IMG/VR virus record: IMGVR_UViG_3300025849_000057 | Span: 1 to 48,705 of that record | Strand: one strand, 5' to 3' | Origin: a virus | Length of the DNA stretch: 48,705 nt | Shown here: piece after piece, positions 8,431 through 18,311 of the stretch | Position numbering within the stretch: position 1 is the first letter of the stretch | How the letters are laid out: every line of letters starts with the position of its first letter | The notes under the pieces: model-generated | What the model was told of the DNA's origin: nothing | The model's database searches: none | The model's input: only the letters and a program-made list of their open reading frames with translations | Position numbers and translations under genes: made by a program

Positions 8431-11400
8431 TATTGTTCCTTTATCGTAATAGACATTTCAATTTCACCGGGAAGAGTATTTCCGTCTTCACCTATATCAA
8501 TGGAAGTCGCAGTTACATACACTGCACTACTATTTAACAATCCTGTGGTAATAGATTTCCTATCTGGAGAAAAAATGTTTTCTAGATTTATCTGGGTGGC
8601 ATCGTTAGCTCCTGCAAAAAAGCTATATATTGGAGTACCGTTTCTTAGGGGATTTAACGTCTGTGTGTCATATCTGTTTGATGCTAATCGAACATCTGGA
8701 TTAAATGCGCCAGGAGTTTTATCTGATCCTGAACCACCGCTTGACTTTATCACTAAGTTTGTGTTAAAGGTATCTAATTCCGTCTTCCAATTAGGAGTAA
8801 ATGATCTAACAGTGCCATCTGGATTAATCTCTTCCACTATTATTCCGCTCACTTTAGCATAATCGCTTAAAGCGAGTACTGGATATAAAACTTTATCACT
8901 GAATCTAATCGCTTGAGTTTTAGTAAAAAGTGCGTTGGTAAACTTAGGCTGTCCATCTTCGTCTAGAGATTGTCCCTCTAATGCATCACTTAGCGTAAGC
9001 ATCTTAGTTTGTATTTTTACTGTGCCACCCGCATTGACAATAGCATCAAACTGGGCTTTTAGTGTAAGTGCTTGTCCGACATTCTCTGCGTATATGAATT
9101 TTTCTCCGGTATCGGCATCTATCTGGGTAGTTGTCGTGAAGTTATATCCAGTTCCTCCAAAGTTAATTCCAACTTCAGATAGATATTTTGTGGTGCCGTC
9201 ACTATCTACTGTGATCTTTATGTCTTCCGCTGTAGGACCTGAACTTACCTGTGAGTTGAACACTATCTTCAGCATATTTATATATACACCCGTTCCCTCT
9301 GCGTAGTTTAAAACTTCATGGTCTTCAGTTGCAATTGATCCTTGAATTGCTCCTATATATCCAGTATCTTCTCCAACTGGATTTTCAAATCTACGATCTA
9401 CTTCGAAGTGTCTTATATAAGCCCTATCATCTTCTGCTAGTTCTGCTCTCTCTTTATGATCAAATCGAACTATTCTATGCGAATAATCGCACATAGGAAA
9501 ATCTGAATAATCAAACAACTTATATGTGCCTTCACCTGTTGCATCCACGAGAAATTTAAGTGCCTTCTCATTAGCAGTCGTATCAGGTTCAGTAGGCTTA
9601 TATGGAGTTACTCCTATAGACCAATCTGCAAAGTGTCTATTTGTTAGAGCATCTCTATTTCCTCTAGGCACTAAGAAGTGTATTTTAAATCTATCTGACG
9701 ATATTCCTACGTCTGAGCCTACGATAGTTCTGAGTGCGCTAATATAAGCACTAAATATAGGAGCTTGAGATGTCACTACACCTTGATCATCAGCAACACT
9801 GATTGTCTGATCTGGCTCTATTCTAGAGCCGTCAACCTTAAGTGAGTCTCTAGCAGTAATGGCTACCAAGTTACCACCAGAAGTTGTTCTTTGCACTAGG
9901 TCTGTGCTTTGTTTATCATTAGAAAATCCGTAGTTTACATATTTTCCATATACTCCATCTGAAACAATTTTACCTTTATCTTCTACTTTCTGAAATGCTC
10001 GAACAATAGGTATGCCGAATCCTTGAAAGCTAGATGGCTGTAATGGATCAAGTGCATCGCCTGCCCAACTCTGGGGCCAATAGAGATCCCCAAAGAGGAT
10101 GTCATTTCCAGTCCTCGACAATTTAGATATATCTGATGGAAATTTCCGGTCCACTCTAAAGTTTTGATCATCAATAATCTCTGTTACTGTGTATAGACGA
10201 TCATCTAAAGGATCTGGTAAAGCATAAGAGGGATTCCAATCTGCAAAGACAGTACCACCACCATAAAATCCTATAGTATCTCCGACACTTACTACTCTCT
10301 GTCCTATAGCTGATCTAGATACTGTAAACGCTTTATAATTTATTGAAGCATTTGCTGTAGTGACCAAAGCTGTATCAGAGCCGTCATTTTGAACTAATTT
10401 AAATGTAGTTGATGTGGGAGTAGGACTATCAGAAGCTACTTTATAAACTCCAGGTGTGATATTATTCTGATCCCACTCTCTTACTTTCACTAAGTCTCCA
10501 GCTGAAAGTTGAAAGTCAGTTGCGCCAGTTATTGTGCCGTTTGTGTTGACAGAAAGAGTTGTAGATGTGGTTGTAATATCTTTTGGAGTAGTCGAGTTAA
10601 ATCCACTAGGAGGTAAATCTGTAGACCTCCATGGTGCCTGTTCATCACTTGTGTTGTAGGGTTCACCAGCCCCATAGCCACTGTTATCCGCCTTCTTCAT
10701 AAACCATTCGGCTCTTACTAAATTGTCGCCCGGCACCGTTCGAATAGCATAGAACTGGGGTCTAAGTATTCTAGGATCTCTACTAACATAACTTTCAGCA
10801 TTGCCTATTTCTATCGCTCTTATAGCCACGTTAAGCAACTTATCGTATGTTATATTCGTAGTAGGTGTTGTTGATACTGATGTTCCGTCTATGTTGACTA
10901 TCGTTGCAGTGGGATTTGCACCGCTATTTGATATGTTGGTAAGTCTATAAACTCCTGGAGCTATCCAAGATTCTCCTGTAACAACTTTAATAAAGTTTGA
11001 TCTAGGATTTGCAACTCCTCGTATTTGAAGCAGTAGACTATTTTGCTTCTGTATTAGATCGAATACTGGATTTGTACCGGTGTCAGATCCAGTGTATCCT
11101 GCTGTTAAATTTCCAGTAGCGTCTACACCGAACTTCGCTAAATCGCTTGACGAATATAGAACTCTGAAATCATCGTTCTGATAGACAGAGTTTGTCAAAT
11201 CACTTGCTGTTGATCCTATCGCTGGCTCAAAGTTATCATCAAACGGTATAAAATATGGTCTTTGATCTGCTTGAACACTAAGAGCGGGATCTGCGGGATC
11301 ATAGAAGTCGTAGCCGGTCAAAAATGATACAGGAAATGTTCCGAAATTAGCATTGGTGATATTGCCTGCACCATCAACGCCTATAGCAGGAGAGTTAGGA

Positions 11401-13367
11401 AAAGTCTTTGCTGGAGGCTGCTTTAAGAGTATTTTGTTTATTCCTTCAGGTCCAGGATTATCTACGTCAAATGACATTTCTAGAAGTCTTGTATCGGGAT
11501 GTCTACCATTCATATGAACTGAAGGAGAAAAGTTAAAATGAAATCCAGATGGAGATCCTTTAACTTCTTGAATAGTAATTCTACAATTACGGCTAGAGTT
11601 TACAGAAATCGTAGCTGGATAAGATTTTTTGAAGTTGTCGAGTTCTATTCCTTCAGAATTTCTTATTTTTTCCTTAGGTAATATACCTAATATGGGAGTG
11701 TTAGTCGTGAAAGATTTCTTATCTACCGTTGTTGTAGCTAGACGCATTGTGCCTTCATCGCCACCATCAACATAGTAACTACTTCCATATTTGTATAAGC
11801 ACATGGGTTTTTGCAACCCAGACGTTTCGTTAGAAGATATTAAGTATTTGAACTTGAAGTCTGGATTAGCAAGCACTGGTTGACCTAGACCATTTTCTAT
11901 TATAAAAGTGTGTAAAAGAACCCATCGTGCTTCACCATTACCTACTGGAATATACGCATAAAACTTAGCGCCAATAGCACCGTACCAAGAGTACTCAATC
12001 TTGTACATAGTGACTTCTTCAAACGACAGTATGTAGCCTGAATTTCCTGATCCTAGTAAAGAATCACCATTGAATCTAGTTCTAGGTATAACTGTTTCCC
12101 ATAGACCATTAGTATTTGCTATGCTCGGAGGATATACTTTAGACGATGATTGATCTGTTGCTTTAAGTCCCTGACGCTCTAAGAGTTCAGTAGGCATGGG
12201 TATAATACTTCGTCTTACAATACTAAATTGACTACCTTTAAGTTGAAACATATACTCATCAGTGTCGTTAGAACAGCCCCACTCTATCGTGTTTGCTGTA
12301 GAGTTTGGATCACCTGGATCCATTCTAGAGCCGAATGTGAATCCGCTTGCTCTACCGGGTTGATATCTGAATGCCTTTTCGCTTTGTAGTATTGCAAAAT
12401 TTTCAGCAGTTGATGATTGACCAGGTAAGGCATAATCTCTTGTGGACAAAAAAGATCGTATTGCTTTGTATTGGTCGGTTAATGTGTAATCAGTAGTTTC
12501 ACTGCCTAATAGTTCAGGAAAAACAGCAGTATTATCTCTTATCTTATCGTAAAAGCTTGTCCATCTCTCTATAGCATCAAATGCCGGTTGAGTGGTGTCT
12601 GTCTTATAGACAACATCATACCATATAGATGTTTGGTCGAACCTCATAGGAGACGCTGTAAAATTCGGATGATATGCAGTAGAATTACCTTGAGTTATCA
12701 GAGACTCGTCTTGCTTGATGATGTCTACCATATCTTGATCTATGAAATTTCTTTCTGAGAATTCTAAGTCATAGTCCTTAAAATAGTCGAAAAGGTATCT
12801 TCCTAAAGCAATGAAGTTCATATACTTCATGAAGGGTATTGTGGGTCCAGATTGCTGTTGTTCTAAAGGTCCTCTAGGAAAAGTATACTGCGAAGGAAAA
12901 GACTTTAGATATAAAGCCTGCTCATTGCTTCCTTCACGAAACTGTGGATTATGTCTTCTACCGTATATAGGATTTTCTTTTCTATACCACTCAACAGGAG
13001 TAGTAGCACCACTGTATATATAATATGACCAGTTATCTTCATCTAATCCATATGTAGCTACGTCTGAAAATAGACTTAACTGCTCTTCGGATCTAGGAAC
13101 TCCTAGTAGAGAGGAGCTTACCGCAGACTCAACAGGGAACTGTTCAGCGACTGGTAGGGATAAGTCGCCAATTGAAGTATTGTTAGTAAATACGGATAAA
13201 GCATTAAGTGAATTATTTGTGCTGGATAAACTTGTTTCTTCTTCGGTTACGAGAGGATTACCAGCAGAATCAAAAAGCTTAGTGCCATCGATATCTATTA
13301 GTTGCGTAAACTGCTTTGTGACTGGAGCTGGAACTTTGTCCAGTCCAATCTTTATCTGCTTTGACAT
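8430..13367 (-). CDS. Giant virion structural protein, paralogue 1
   Basis: 1645-aa protein paralogous to its upstream neighbour (13371-18302). Shared landmarks in the same order are SLLG[VI]PR near residue 88, FRYQPGR near 338, IE[YF]SWYGA[IV]GA near 457 with GNGEARWV, and KYG[SA]SYY[VI]DGGD near 525. The family is unnamed to me, but similar large structural proteins occur in T4-like cyanophages. The middle carries a module ending DTALVTTANAS (about residues 930-1010) shared at the DNA level with the paralogue. No enzymatic motif was seen; a fibre or whisker-like role is inferred. The start is an ATG three bases after the paralogue's stop, and its Shine-Dalgarno (GGAAGAG) lies in the last codons of that gene. 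Confidence 0.85.
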   Translation of the reverse strand: MSKQIKIGLDKVPAPVTKQFTQLIDIDGTKLFDSAGNPLVTEEETSLSSTNNSLNALSVFTNNTSIGDLSLPVAEQFPVESAVSSSLLGVPRSEEQLSLFSDVATYGLDEDNWSYYIYSGATTPVEWYRKENPIYGRRHNPQFREGSNEQALYLKSFPSQYTFPRGPLEQQQSGPTIPFMKYMNFIALGRYLFDYFKDYDLEFSERNFIDQDMVDIIKQDESLITQGNSTAYHPNFTASPMRFDQTSIWYDVVYKTDTTQPAFDAIERWTSFYDKIRDNTAVFPELLGSETTDYTLTDQYKAIRSFLSTRDYALPGQSSTAENFAILQSEKAFRYQPGRASGFTFGSRMDPGDPNSTANTIEWGCSNDTDEYMFQLKGSQFSIVRRSIIPMPTELLERQGLKATDQSSSKVYPPSIANTNGLWETVIPRTRFNGDSLLGSGNSGYILSFEEVTMYKIEYSWYGAIGAKFYAYIPVGNGEARWVLLHTFIIENGLGQPVLANPDFKFKYLISSNETSGLQKPMCLYKYGSSYYVDGGDEGTMRLATTTVDKKSFTTNTPILGILPKEKIRNSEGIELDNFKKSYPATISVNSSRNCRITIQEVKGSPSGFHFNFSPSVHMNGRHPDTRLLEMSFDVDNPGPEGINKILLKQPPAKTFPNSPAIGVDGAGNITNANFGTFPVSFLTGYDFYDPADPALSVQADQRPYFIPFDDNFEPAIGSTASDLTNSVYQNDDFRVLYSSSDLAKFGVDATGNLTAGYTGSDTGTNPVFDLIQKQNSLLLQIRGVANPRSNFIKVVTGESWIAPGVYRLTNISNSGANPTATIVNIDGTSVSTTPTTNITYDKLLNVAIRAIEIGNAESYVSRDPRILRPQFYAIRTVPGDNLVRAEWFMKKADNSGYGAGEPYNTSDEQAPWRSTDLPPSGFNSTTPKDITTTSTTLSVNTNGTITGATDFQLSAGDLVKVREWDQNNITPGVYKVASDSPTPTSTTFKLVQNDGSDTALVTTANASINYKAFTVSRSAIGQRVVSVGDTIGFYGGGTVFADWNPSYALPDPLDDRLYTVTEIIDDQNFRVDRKFPSDISKLSRTGNDILFGDLYWPQSWAGDALDPLQPSSFQGFGIPIVRAFQKVEDKGKIVSDGVYGKYVNYGFSNDKQSTDLVQRTTSGGNLVAITARDSLKVDGSRIEPDQTISVADDQGVVTSQAPIFSAYISALRTIVGSDVGISSDRFKIHFLVPRGNRDALTNRHFADWSIGVTPYKPTEPDTTANEKALKFLVDATGEGTYKLFDYSDFPMCDYSHRIVRFDHKERAELAEDDRAYIRHFEVDRRFENPVGEDTGYIGAIQGSIATEDHEVLNYAEGTGVYINMLKIVFNSQVSSGPTAEDIKITVDSDGTTKYLSEVGINFGGTGYNFTTTTQIDADTGEKFIYAENVGQALTLKAQFDAIVNAGGTVKIQTKMLTLSDALEGQSLDEDGQPKFTNALFTKTQAIRFSDKVLYPVLALSDYAKVSGIIVEEINPDGTVRSFTPNWKTELDTFNTNLVIKSSGGSGSDKTPGAFNPDVRLASNRYDTQTLNPLRNGTPIYSFFAGANDATQINLENIFSPDRKSITTGLLNSSAVYVTATSIDIGEDGNTLPGEIEMSITIKEQ
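10340..10577 (-). repeat. DTALVTTANAS module, copy 1
   Basis: Encodes TTTSTTLSVNTNGTITGA ... ITPGVYKVASDSPTPTSTTF ... DTALVTTANAS. It corresponds to copy 2 at 14331-14557. Bases 10348-10373 are identical over 26 bases to 14332-14357, with high similarity continuing beyond. Confidence 0.8.
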
Positions 13368-13370
13368 ATA

Positions 13371-16300
13371 TTACTGCTCTTCCCATGTTACACCCAAGCT
13401 TATAGGATCATCAGGATTCGTACTTGGCGTGTCTGAATCGACGGCAAAGTACAAACTATCTGCAATATCTGTCAGTGGAAAAGACAGATATTCCTTGTTA
13501 TAATCGAAGTAGGCGCTTAGATCAAATTGTTCAGTACCTTTCTGTAAGTATATAGTCGCTACGTTGGTGCCGGTATTTGGAACAGGAACAACAGGATTAC
13601 TAGTGATCTTAACAGAACTTAATCCTTCTAATTCACTAGACACTGAAGTTATTGTAGTAGAAGCTGTAGTTTGCCCGCTTGAGAAGAACTTAAGATCAGG
13701 TAAGAACTGTCCACCACTATTCAGCGTGAGAATTCCGTTGAAAGACTCTAAGGATTCAAACTTATATGAACCGCCTACTTTGTAAAGTTTACCAAATGCT
13801 GTTACAAATGTTGAGCCAACTCTAGCTCTAAACCAACCGTATGTGTGCTGACCATTCAGTAAGTAAGGATTAGCGGCATTATCTGTAAATGGCAAATCAG
13901 AATTACTACTGTCTACAATATGATCTGAAGTCAAAATAAATTCAGCCGATCCATTGTTGGGAACAATATTACTTTGGAAGATAGGCGTCTTCTTGAATCT
14001 CAATCTAACTGCGTTATTATCTGGACTACCGTTTGATGTAGATAACTTAGTAGGATAAACCTGTACTCTGTTTCTTACAGCATTATTTTCTTTGGTACTT
14101 AAGATTTCTTTCTTAGTCTCTATGCCATACACATTAGCTGATCTATCTGGAAGTAAATTGATAGTTCCGCCAGAGTTTTGTAAAGTAGAAGACAAGAAGA
14201 CTTTAGTTGAATCTGCCCAAATTACTTTAATATTCTGATCTAGTGGACTTAAAGTCTTAACTGTAGCACCTATGAAGAATCTAGGATCAATTATATCAGA
14301 CTGTAATAACAATGAACTACTAGGCAGACTAGCATTTGCTGTAGTGACCAAAGCTGTGTCAGCACCGTCATCTTGAACTAATGCAAAAGTAGTGTTACTT
14401 GGTGTAGGACTAGTATGTACTAAATATGTACCAGGTGCGATATCAGTAGTGCCATAGATTACTCTAATTCTTTTTCCTGCAGTTATGCCTGCGGCGGCAA
14501 ACCCAGTTCCAGTAAATACTCCAGAACCATTCATATTAACTGTGGTCGCAGAAGTTAGTGCTGATGCATCATAACGTGTGTTTACAGTCAAACTAGGAGA
14601 TGTATTTGTTTCTCCTGTAATGTTATTACTCGCAGCCGCATATCCAGTCCCAGGTTGTCCAAACTGTTTTCCCTTTGCGTCAATTGTAGCATCGTTGTTA
14701 TGGCTGTAAAGTCTAACTGTGCCTCTATCTCCACCATCGATATAGTATGAAGCACCATACTTAACAATGTTGTGTGAGATTGAACCGTAGTCTTGAACTG
14801 TTTGTTGACCATCGATATCTTCTTGATCACCTAAGCAATACTGTGAACCACCACCATAAGTTGTGTAAGTAATAGGCAGTGTTGCGTTACCAAGAGATGC
14901 AATCTTCAACTGATTTGATGCTCGAAGATGATGTACTCTTACCCATCTTGCTTCACCATTAGCAACCGGAACATATGCTAAGAACAATGCACCAACAGCA
15001 CCATACCATGAAAACTCAATCTTAAGCATCGTTACTTTAGTTAAGTCGTACTCGTAAAGACTGTCTTGTCTTTCACTAATATCACCAGTACTAACATATT
15101 GCTGACCAGGTCTAACTGTACCGCTGGCTCCAGTCGCTAGATCACTATACACTCTAGACCTAGAGCCATCATTTGAAGCTTCTTTAGTGTCTGCAATTGC
15201 TTTTATGCCATCAAGAGCATCGTGGCTAAATCTTGAACGAGGTACACGATACTCGTAAACGCCCCAGTACTCTGGTTTAACATTATTCTTAACCCAGTTT
15301 ACATATTCTGGATAGAAATTTACATTATCGATTTGTGATCTAATGACATCGACATTGGCACCAGCATTACCATTAGGATTAATGGCGGTATTGATGAATC
15401 CTAAGTAATTGCCGCCCTCAAGGGCAGTGTAAAAGCTTTCTCCTAATAGGTTATCCGCAGTTGCATACATATACGGGAACACCGCACCTTTAGGCACAGT
15501 TGCTGAATCAGTATTTGCAGTACTAACAGTTCTAAACTGTCTGTGACTAGAGAGTGCTGTAGCATCCGTACTGTGAAAAGGAAGATTAGCTGAGTTCGTT
15601 ACGCTCTGTGCAGTTGTGTCGATTTCTGAAGTAAAAGCATCAGTGCTACTAAACACTGTAGGCAAATCATAATCCTTAGGAAAGATAAATGGAACTACAG
15701 TTTCGATGTAGAAGTTAACTGTGGCTATTGGAGTCTGGTGTAAACTTATAAGAGTTCCATCTTCTTTTCGAGCAGTAAATTCGTTACCTTTAGGACCTAT
15801 AACTCTTCTAACTTTAATAACCTCTCCTTTGTAAAGCTTCTTACCAGTGCCGAAATCTAATTCTACAATTTCAGCGGCAGAGGTATCGACATTATCCCAA
15901 GTTACTTTAAGGTGTTGACCAAATGTCACATTACCTTTTGTGAGTTTGAACAATGTAGGAACACTATCACTAGCACTCGAACTCGTAGAGGTAACAACAC
16001 TTTTAATTTGTTCTGAGTCTTTTAGTAAAGAAGGATCATATACTCCAGCATGAACGTGTAGTAAACCATCCCTTAATACAGTTAAGTTACCCGCAAATCC
16101 TCTGTCTCCAGGCACTGGACTTCTGGTATTTTCTTCACCAAAATTGCTTATGACATCAGATGCTAAAGCATTGAACTTAATCGTCTCTGCGGAAGTACTA
16201 GGGAAGGTGAATGCTTTTAAGTCGGCATCAATAACTGATTTAAGATATGTGTGTCTTAAAGGCTCACTAATGCCTGCTGGATTACTCGATGCGTCTGCAT

Positions 16301-18302
16301 CTTGCTGAGAATATACAGACAAGCCTGTTCCTCGCAAGAACATAGACATATTATAGGCTGTTTCCATGTCTCCACCACCTACAATGTCATTTTTATATCC
16401 GTCAATCACATAGCCGACATCACGTTGACATTTGTTTTTAATAATTTCTTTTATTTGAGTGTCACTTAATCCTATAAACGGATTCAATGACGTAGAATCT
16501 GAAGCCGATGCCGCATTATTCGAACTAGTACCATAACTAGGAACTGTATACTCTATAAAAGGTCTTGCTTCAGCGGTCGTATCCGCATTCAAAGTTCCTA
16601 ATAGAGTGCCTGCCGGATTTGATCCATTTCCATCATCTGCAAGAAAAACTCTTCCCACAAAGATATCACCAGCATCAGAAGCAGTAGATCCTATAGCATT
16701 CCAGGTAGTATGACTAGTGCTACCCGTAGCAGTAATTACATATTTTTTGCCTTTCACAAATTGACCGAATGAATGCTTTACGTTCTCTCTAATCGTAACA
16801 TAGTATGCCCAGAAGTTTTTCTTAACGTCAAAGAACGTGTCTAGCTTACTCTTAGTTCCGAAAGTAGCCTGAGTCGTATTACTAGGATTTTGAACTTTAA
16901 AAGTATCAGTATCAAAAGCGGCAGTTGTTCCACCATCTAAAGTCACTAATAGTTCAAGCAATGAGCCTAACTTAGTCGCAACTGTTACAGTGTTTTCTGT
17001 TCCATCAATGCCTATAGCTGTTCCAGCGGGATCTAAGGCAATCAAGGTGCCTATGTTACCATGAGGGCCTGTGGGTATTGCATAATATTTGTTTGTTATT
17101 AATATACGAGATAGTGCTGTGTGAATAATTTTTTCAAACGCAGTTATCTTAGGAAATACTCCAACTGTGCCGCCTGCTGACCAGTTAGCTACACCACCAC
17201 CTGCGGCATCGGTGCCACTACTTAGTGCAAAGTTAGTTGTATTGAATCGTATGTGTCCATCACCACCATGCTCTAAATCTAGAAGTATATTATCTATCCA
17301 GTAATCCAAGTCTCTTTTACACTTAGCTTCCATTTGAGGGGCTGTCAGTTCTAGTGCAGTAACAGAAGCGGCATCGCCCAGTGAAGCTCCAGTACCTACA
17401 TTATATGCTTCAGCTAGATCAAGATAGAAGCTACCACTAATTGTCGCAATATCACCACTAGGAGCAACAGCGAAATTCACATGAGTGTTAAAGGTATCAT
17501 AGACAGCAGTTGCGTAGTCTAGAGCATTATCAATAATTGCATATCTGTTCTCTTGTATTACCTTTCTTGCGCTTGGATAAAGTCCTATAGGAATATCCTT
17601 TTCACCATTACCTAGACCAACCATACGATAGTCGTCTATCTGATTATTAGGCACTTTGCCTCTAGATGCTATGTCAGTATCGCCCCTAAGGTAAGTAGAT
17701 GCACTTAGACCATATGGACTTGTGGGTGATTGTGCTACAGACTGAGTTCTTCTTACAACAGAAAAGTTATCATCTTTACCGCTGTTTCTAGATTCCCAAT
17801 AATAGCCATCGTACTTATCGTAAATACCGAATTTGCGAATTACTGGATTCTGTGCAAAGTGTGAAACGCCTACAGAACTCCTAACTCCAAATGTAGCCGC
17901 AGATACACGACCGGGCTGATATCTGAAGAATCGCTTAGATGTCAATACTGCCACTTTATTTCTCGGTGCCTCTACAAGTGCGCCGGCTTCTGTGGGTCTG
18001 TGTTGAATACCAAAACCTGTATTATGAAACTCGGGTACTGTTGACCATTCTGTTGGGTTAACATCATATGTGTTAACGTCAGCAAAGATACCGAGAGCAA
18101 CCTCTGCTCTTGGAATACCTAGAAGCGATAGTGCAACCTCTGACTGTACCTTGTTTTGTTCAATAACAGGAATAGCAGTTTGATCCGAAGCCAATACCAC
18201 GGGAATAGATTTTGAAGCAGGCTGAGCACCAGGTGCTACTGGAGTAGTTCGACCTACGTTAACTACACTTGAGTTTTGGTTTACATTTGTAATACTTGAC
18301 AT
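13371..18302 (-). CDS. Giant virion structural protein, paralogue 2
   Basis: 1643-aa paralogue of the next gene downstream, sharing SLLGIPRAE, FRYQPGR, IEFSWYGAVGA, GEARWV and KYGASYYIDGGD. Unlike paralogue 1, FRYQPGR lies near the N-terminus (about residue 129), so the two differ by large internal insertions. It contains two diverged copies of a helical C.RD..Y..D....D...GG module (about residues 320-345 and 620-650), one DW module (about 514-570) and the DTALVTTANAS module (about 1249-1324). The C-terminus ends DPISLGVTWEEQ. It is probably a fibre or baseplate-periphery protein. AGGAAAAAATA precedes the ATG, nine bases after the upstream gene ends. Confidence 0.85.
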   Translation of the reverse strand: MSSITNVNQNSSVVNVGRTTPVAPGAQPASKSIPVVLASDQTAIPVIEQNKVQSEVALSLLGIPRAEVALGIFADVNTYDVNPTEWSTVPEFHNTGFGIQHRPTEAGALVEAPRNKVAVLTSKRFFRYQPGRVSAATFGVRSSVGVSHFAQNPVIRKFGIYDKYDGYYWESRNSGKDDNFSVVRRTQSVAQSPTSPYGLSASTYLRGDTDIASRGKVPNNQIDDYRMVGLGNGEKDIPIGLYPSARKVIQENRYAIIDNALDYATAVYDTFNTHVNFAVAPSGDIATISGSFYLDLAEAYNVGTGASLGDAASVTALELTAPQMEAKCKRDLDYWIDNILLDLEHGGDGHIRFNTTNFALSSGTDAAGGGVANWSAGGTVGVFPKITAFEKIIHTALSRILITNKYYAIPTGPHGNIGTLIALDPAGTAIGIDGTENTVTVATKLGSLLELLVTLDGGTTAAFDTDTFKVQNPSNTTQATFGTKSKLDTFFDVKKNFWAYYVTIRENVKHSFGQFVKGKKYVITATGSTSHTTWNAIGSTASDAGDIFVGRVFLADDGNGSNPAGTLLGTLNADTTAEARPFIEYTVPSYGTSSNNAASASDSTSLNPFIGLSDTQIKEIIKNKCQRDVGYVIDGYKNDIVGGGDMETAYNMSMFLRGTGLSVYSQQDADASSNPAGISEPLRHTYLKSVIDADLKAFTFPSTSAETIKFNALASDVISNFGEENTRSPVPGDRGFAGNLTVLRDGLLHVHAGVYDPSLLKDSEQIKSVVTSTSSSASDSVPTLFKLTKGNVTFGQHLKVTWDNVDTSAAEIVELDFGTGKKLYKGEVIKVRRVIGPKGNEFTARKEDGTLISLHQTPIATVNFYIETVVPFIFPKDYDLPTVFSSTDAFTSEIDTTAQSVTNSANLPFHSTDATALSSHRQFRTVSTANTDSATVPKGAVFPYMYATADNLLGESFYTALEGGNYLGFINTAINPNGNAGANVDVIRSQIDNVNFYPEYVNWVKNNVKPEYWGVYEYRVPRSRFSHDALDGIKAIADTKEASNDGSRSRVYSDLATGASGTVRPGQQYVSTGDISERQDSLYEYDLTKVTMLKIEFSWYGAVGALFLAYVPVANGEARWVRVHHLRASNQLKIASLGNATLPITYTTYGGGSQYCLGDQEDIDGQQTVQDYGSISHNIVKYGASYYIDGGDRGTVRLYSHNNDATIDAKGKQFGQPGTGYAAASNNITGETNTSPSLTVNTRYDASALTSATTVNMNGSGVFTGTGFAAAGITAGKRIRVIYGTTDIAPGTYLVHTSPTPSNTTFALVQDDGADTALVTTANASLPSSSLLLQSDIIDPRFFIGATVKTLSPLDQNIKVIWADSTKVFLSSTLQNSGGTINLLPDRSANVYGIETKKEILSTKENNAVRNRVQVYPTKLSTSNGSPDNNAVRLRFKKTPIFQSNIVPNNGSAEFILTSDHIVDSSNSDLPFTDNAANPYLLNGQHTYGWFRARVGSTFVTAFGKLYKVGGSYKFESLESFNGILTLNSGGQFLPDLKFFSSGQTTASTTITSVSSELEGLSSVKITSNPVVPVPNTGTNVATIYLQKGTEQFDLSAYFDYNKEYLSFPLTDIADSLYFAVDSDTPSTNPDDPISLGVTWEEQ
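14331..14557 (-). repeat. DTALVTTANAS module, copy 2
   Basis: Encodes TSATTVNMNGSGVFTG ... IAPGTYLVHTSPTPSNTTF ... DTALVTTANAS. Partner of copy 1, with a 26-base exact match at 14332-14357. Confidence 0.8.
16330..16440 (-). repeat. CxRDxxYxxD helical module, copy 2
   Basis: Encodes KCQRDVGYVIDGYKNDIVGG. It aligns with copy 1 at 17210-17340 in the same protein: C-[KQ]-R-D, Y-x-I-D, D-x-x-x-G-G-D. Confidence 0.6.
16594..16762 (-). repeat. DW module copy D
   Basis: Encodes KGKKYVITATGSTSHTTW ... AGDIFVGR ... PAGT. The D of DW is replaced by T, but the other landmarks are present. Confidence 0.65.
17210..17340 (-). repeat. CxRDxxYxxD helical module, copy 1
   Basis: Encodes KCKRDLDYWIDNILLDLEHG. 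Paired with copy 2 at 16330-16440. Motifs of this form (C.RD.GYI.D....DL..GG) are common in marine phage structural proteins as I recall; their function is unknown. Confidence 0.6.
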
Positions 18303-18311
18303 TATTTTTTC

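Noticed and set aside
9275-9282. TATAAATA on the - strand inside paralogue 1
   Set aside because: It is deep within a gene, about 850 bases from the next start. In AT-rich DNA several such 8-mers are expected by chance.
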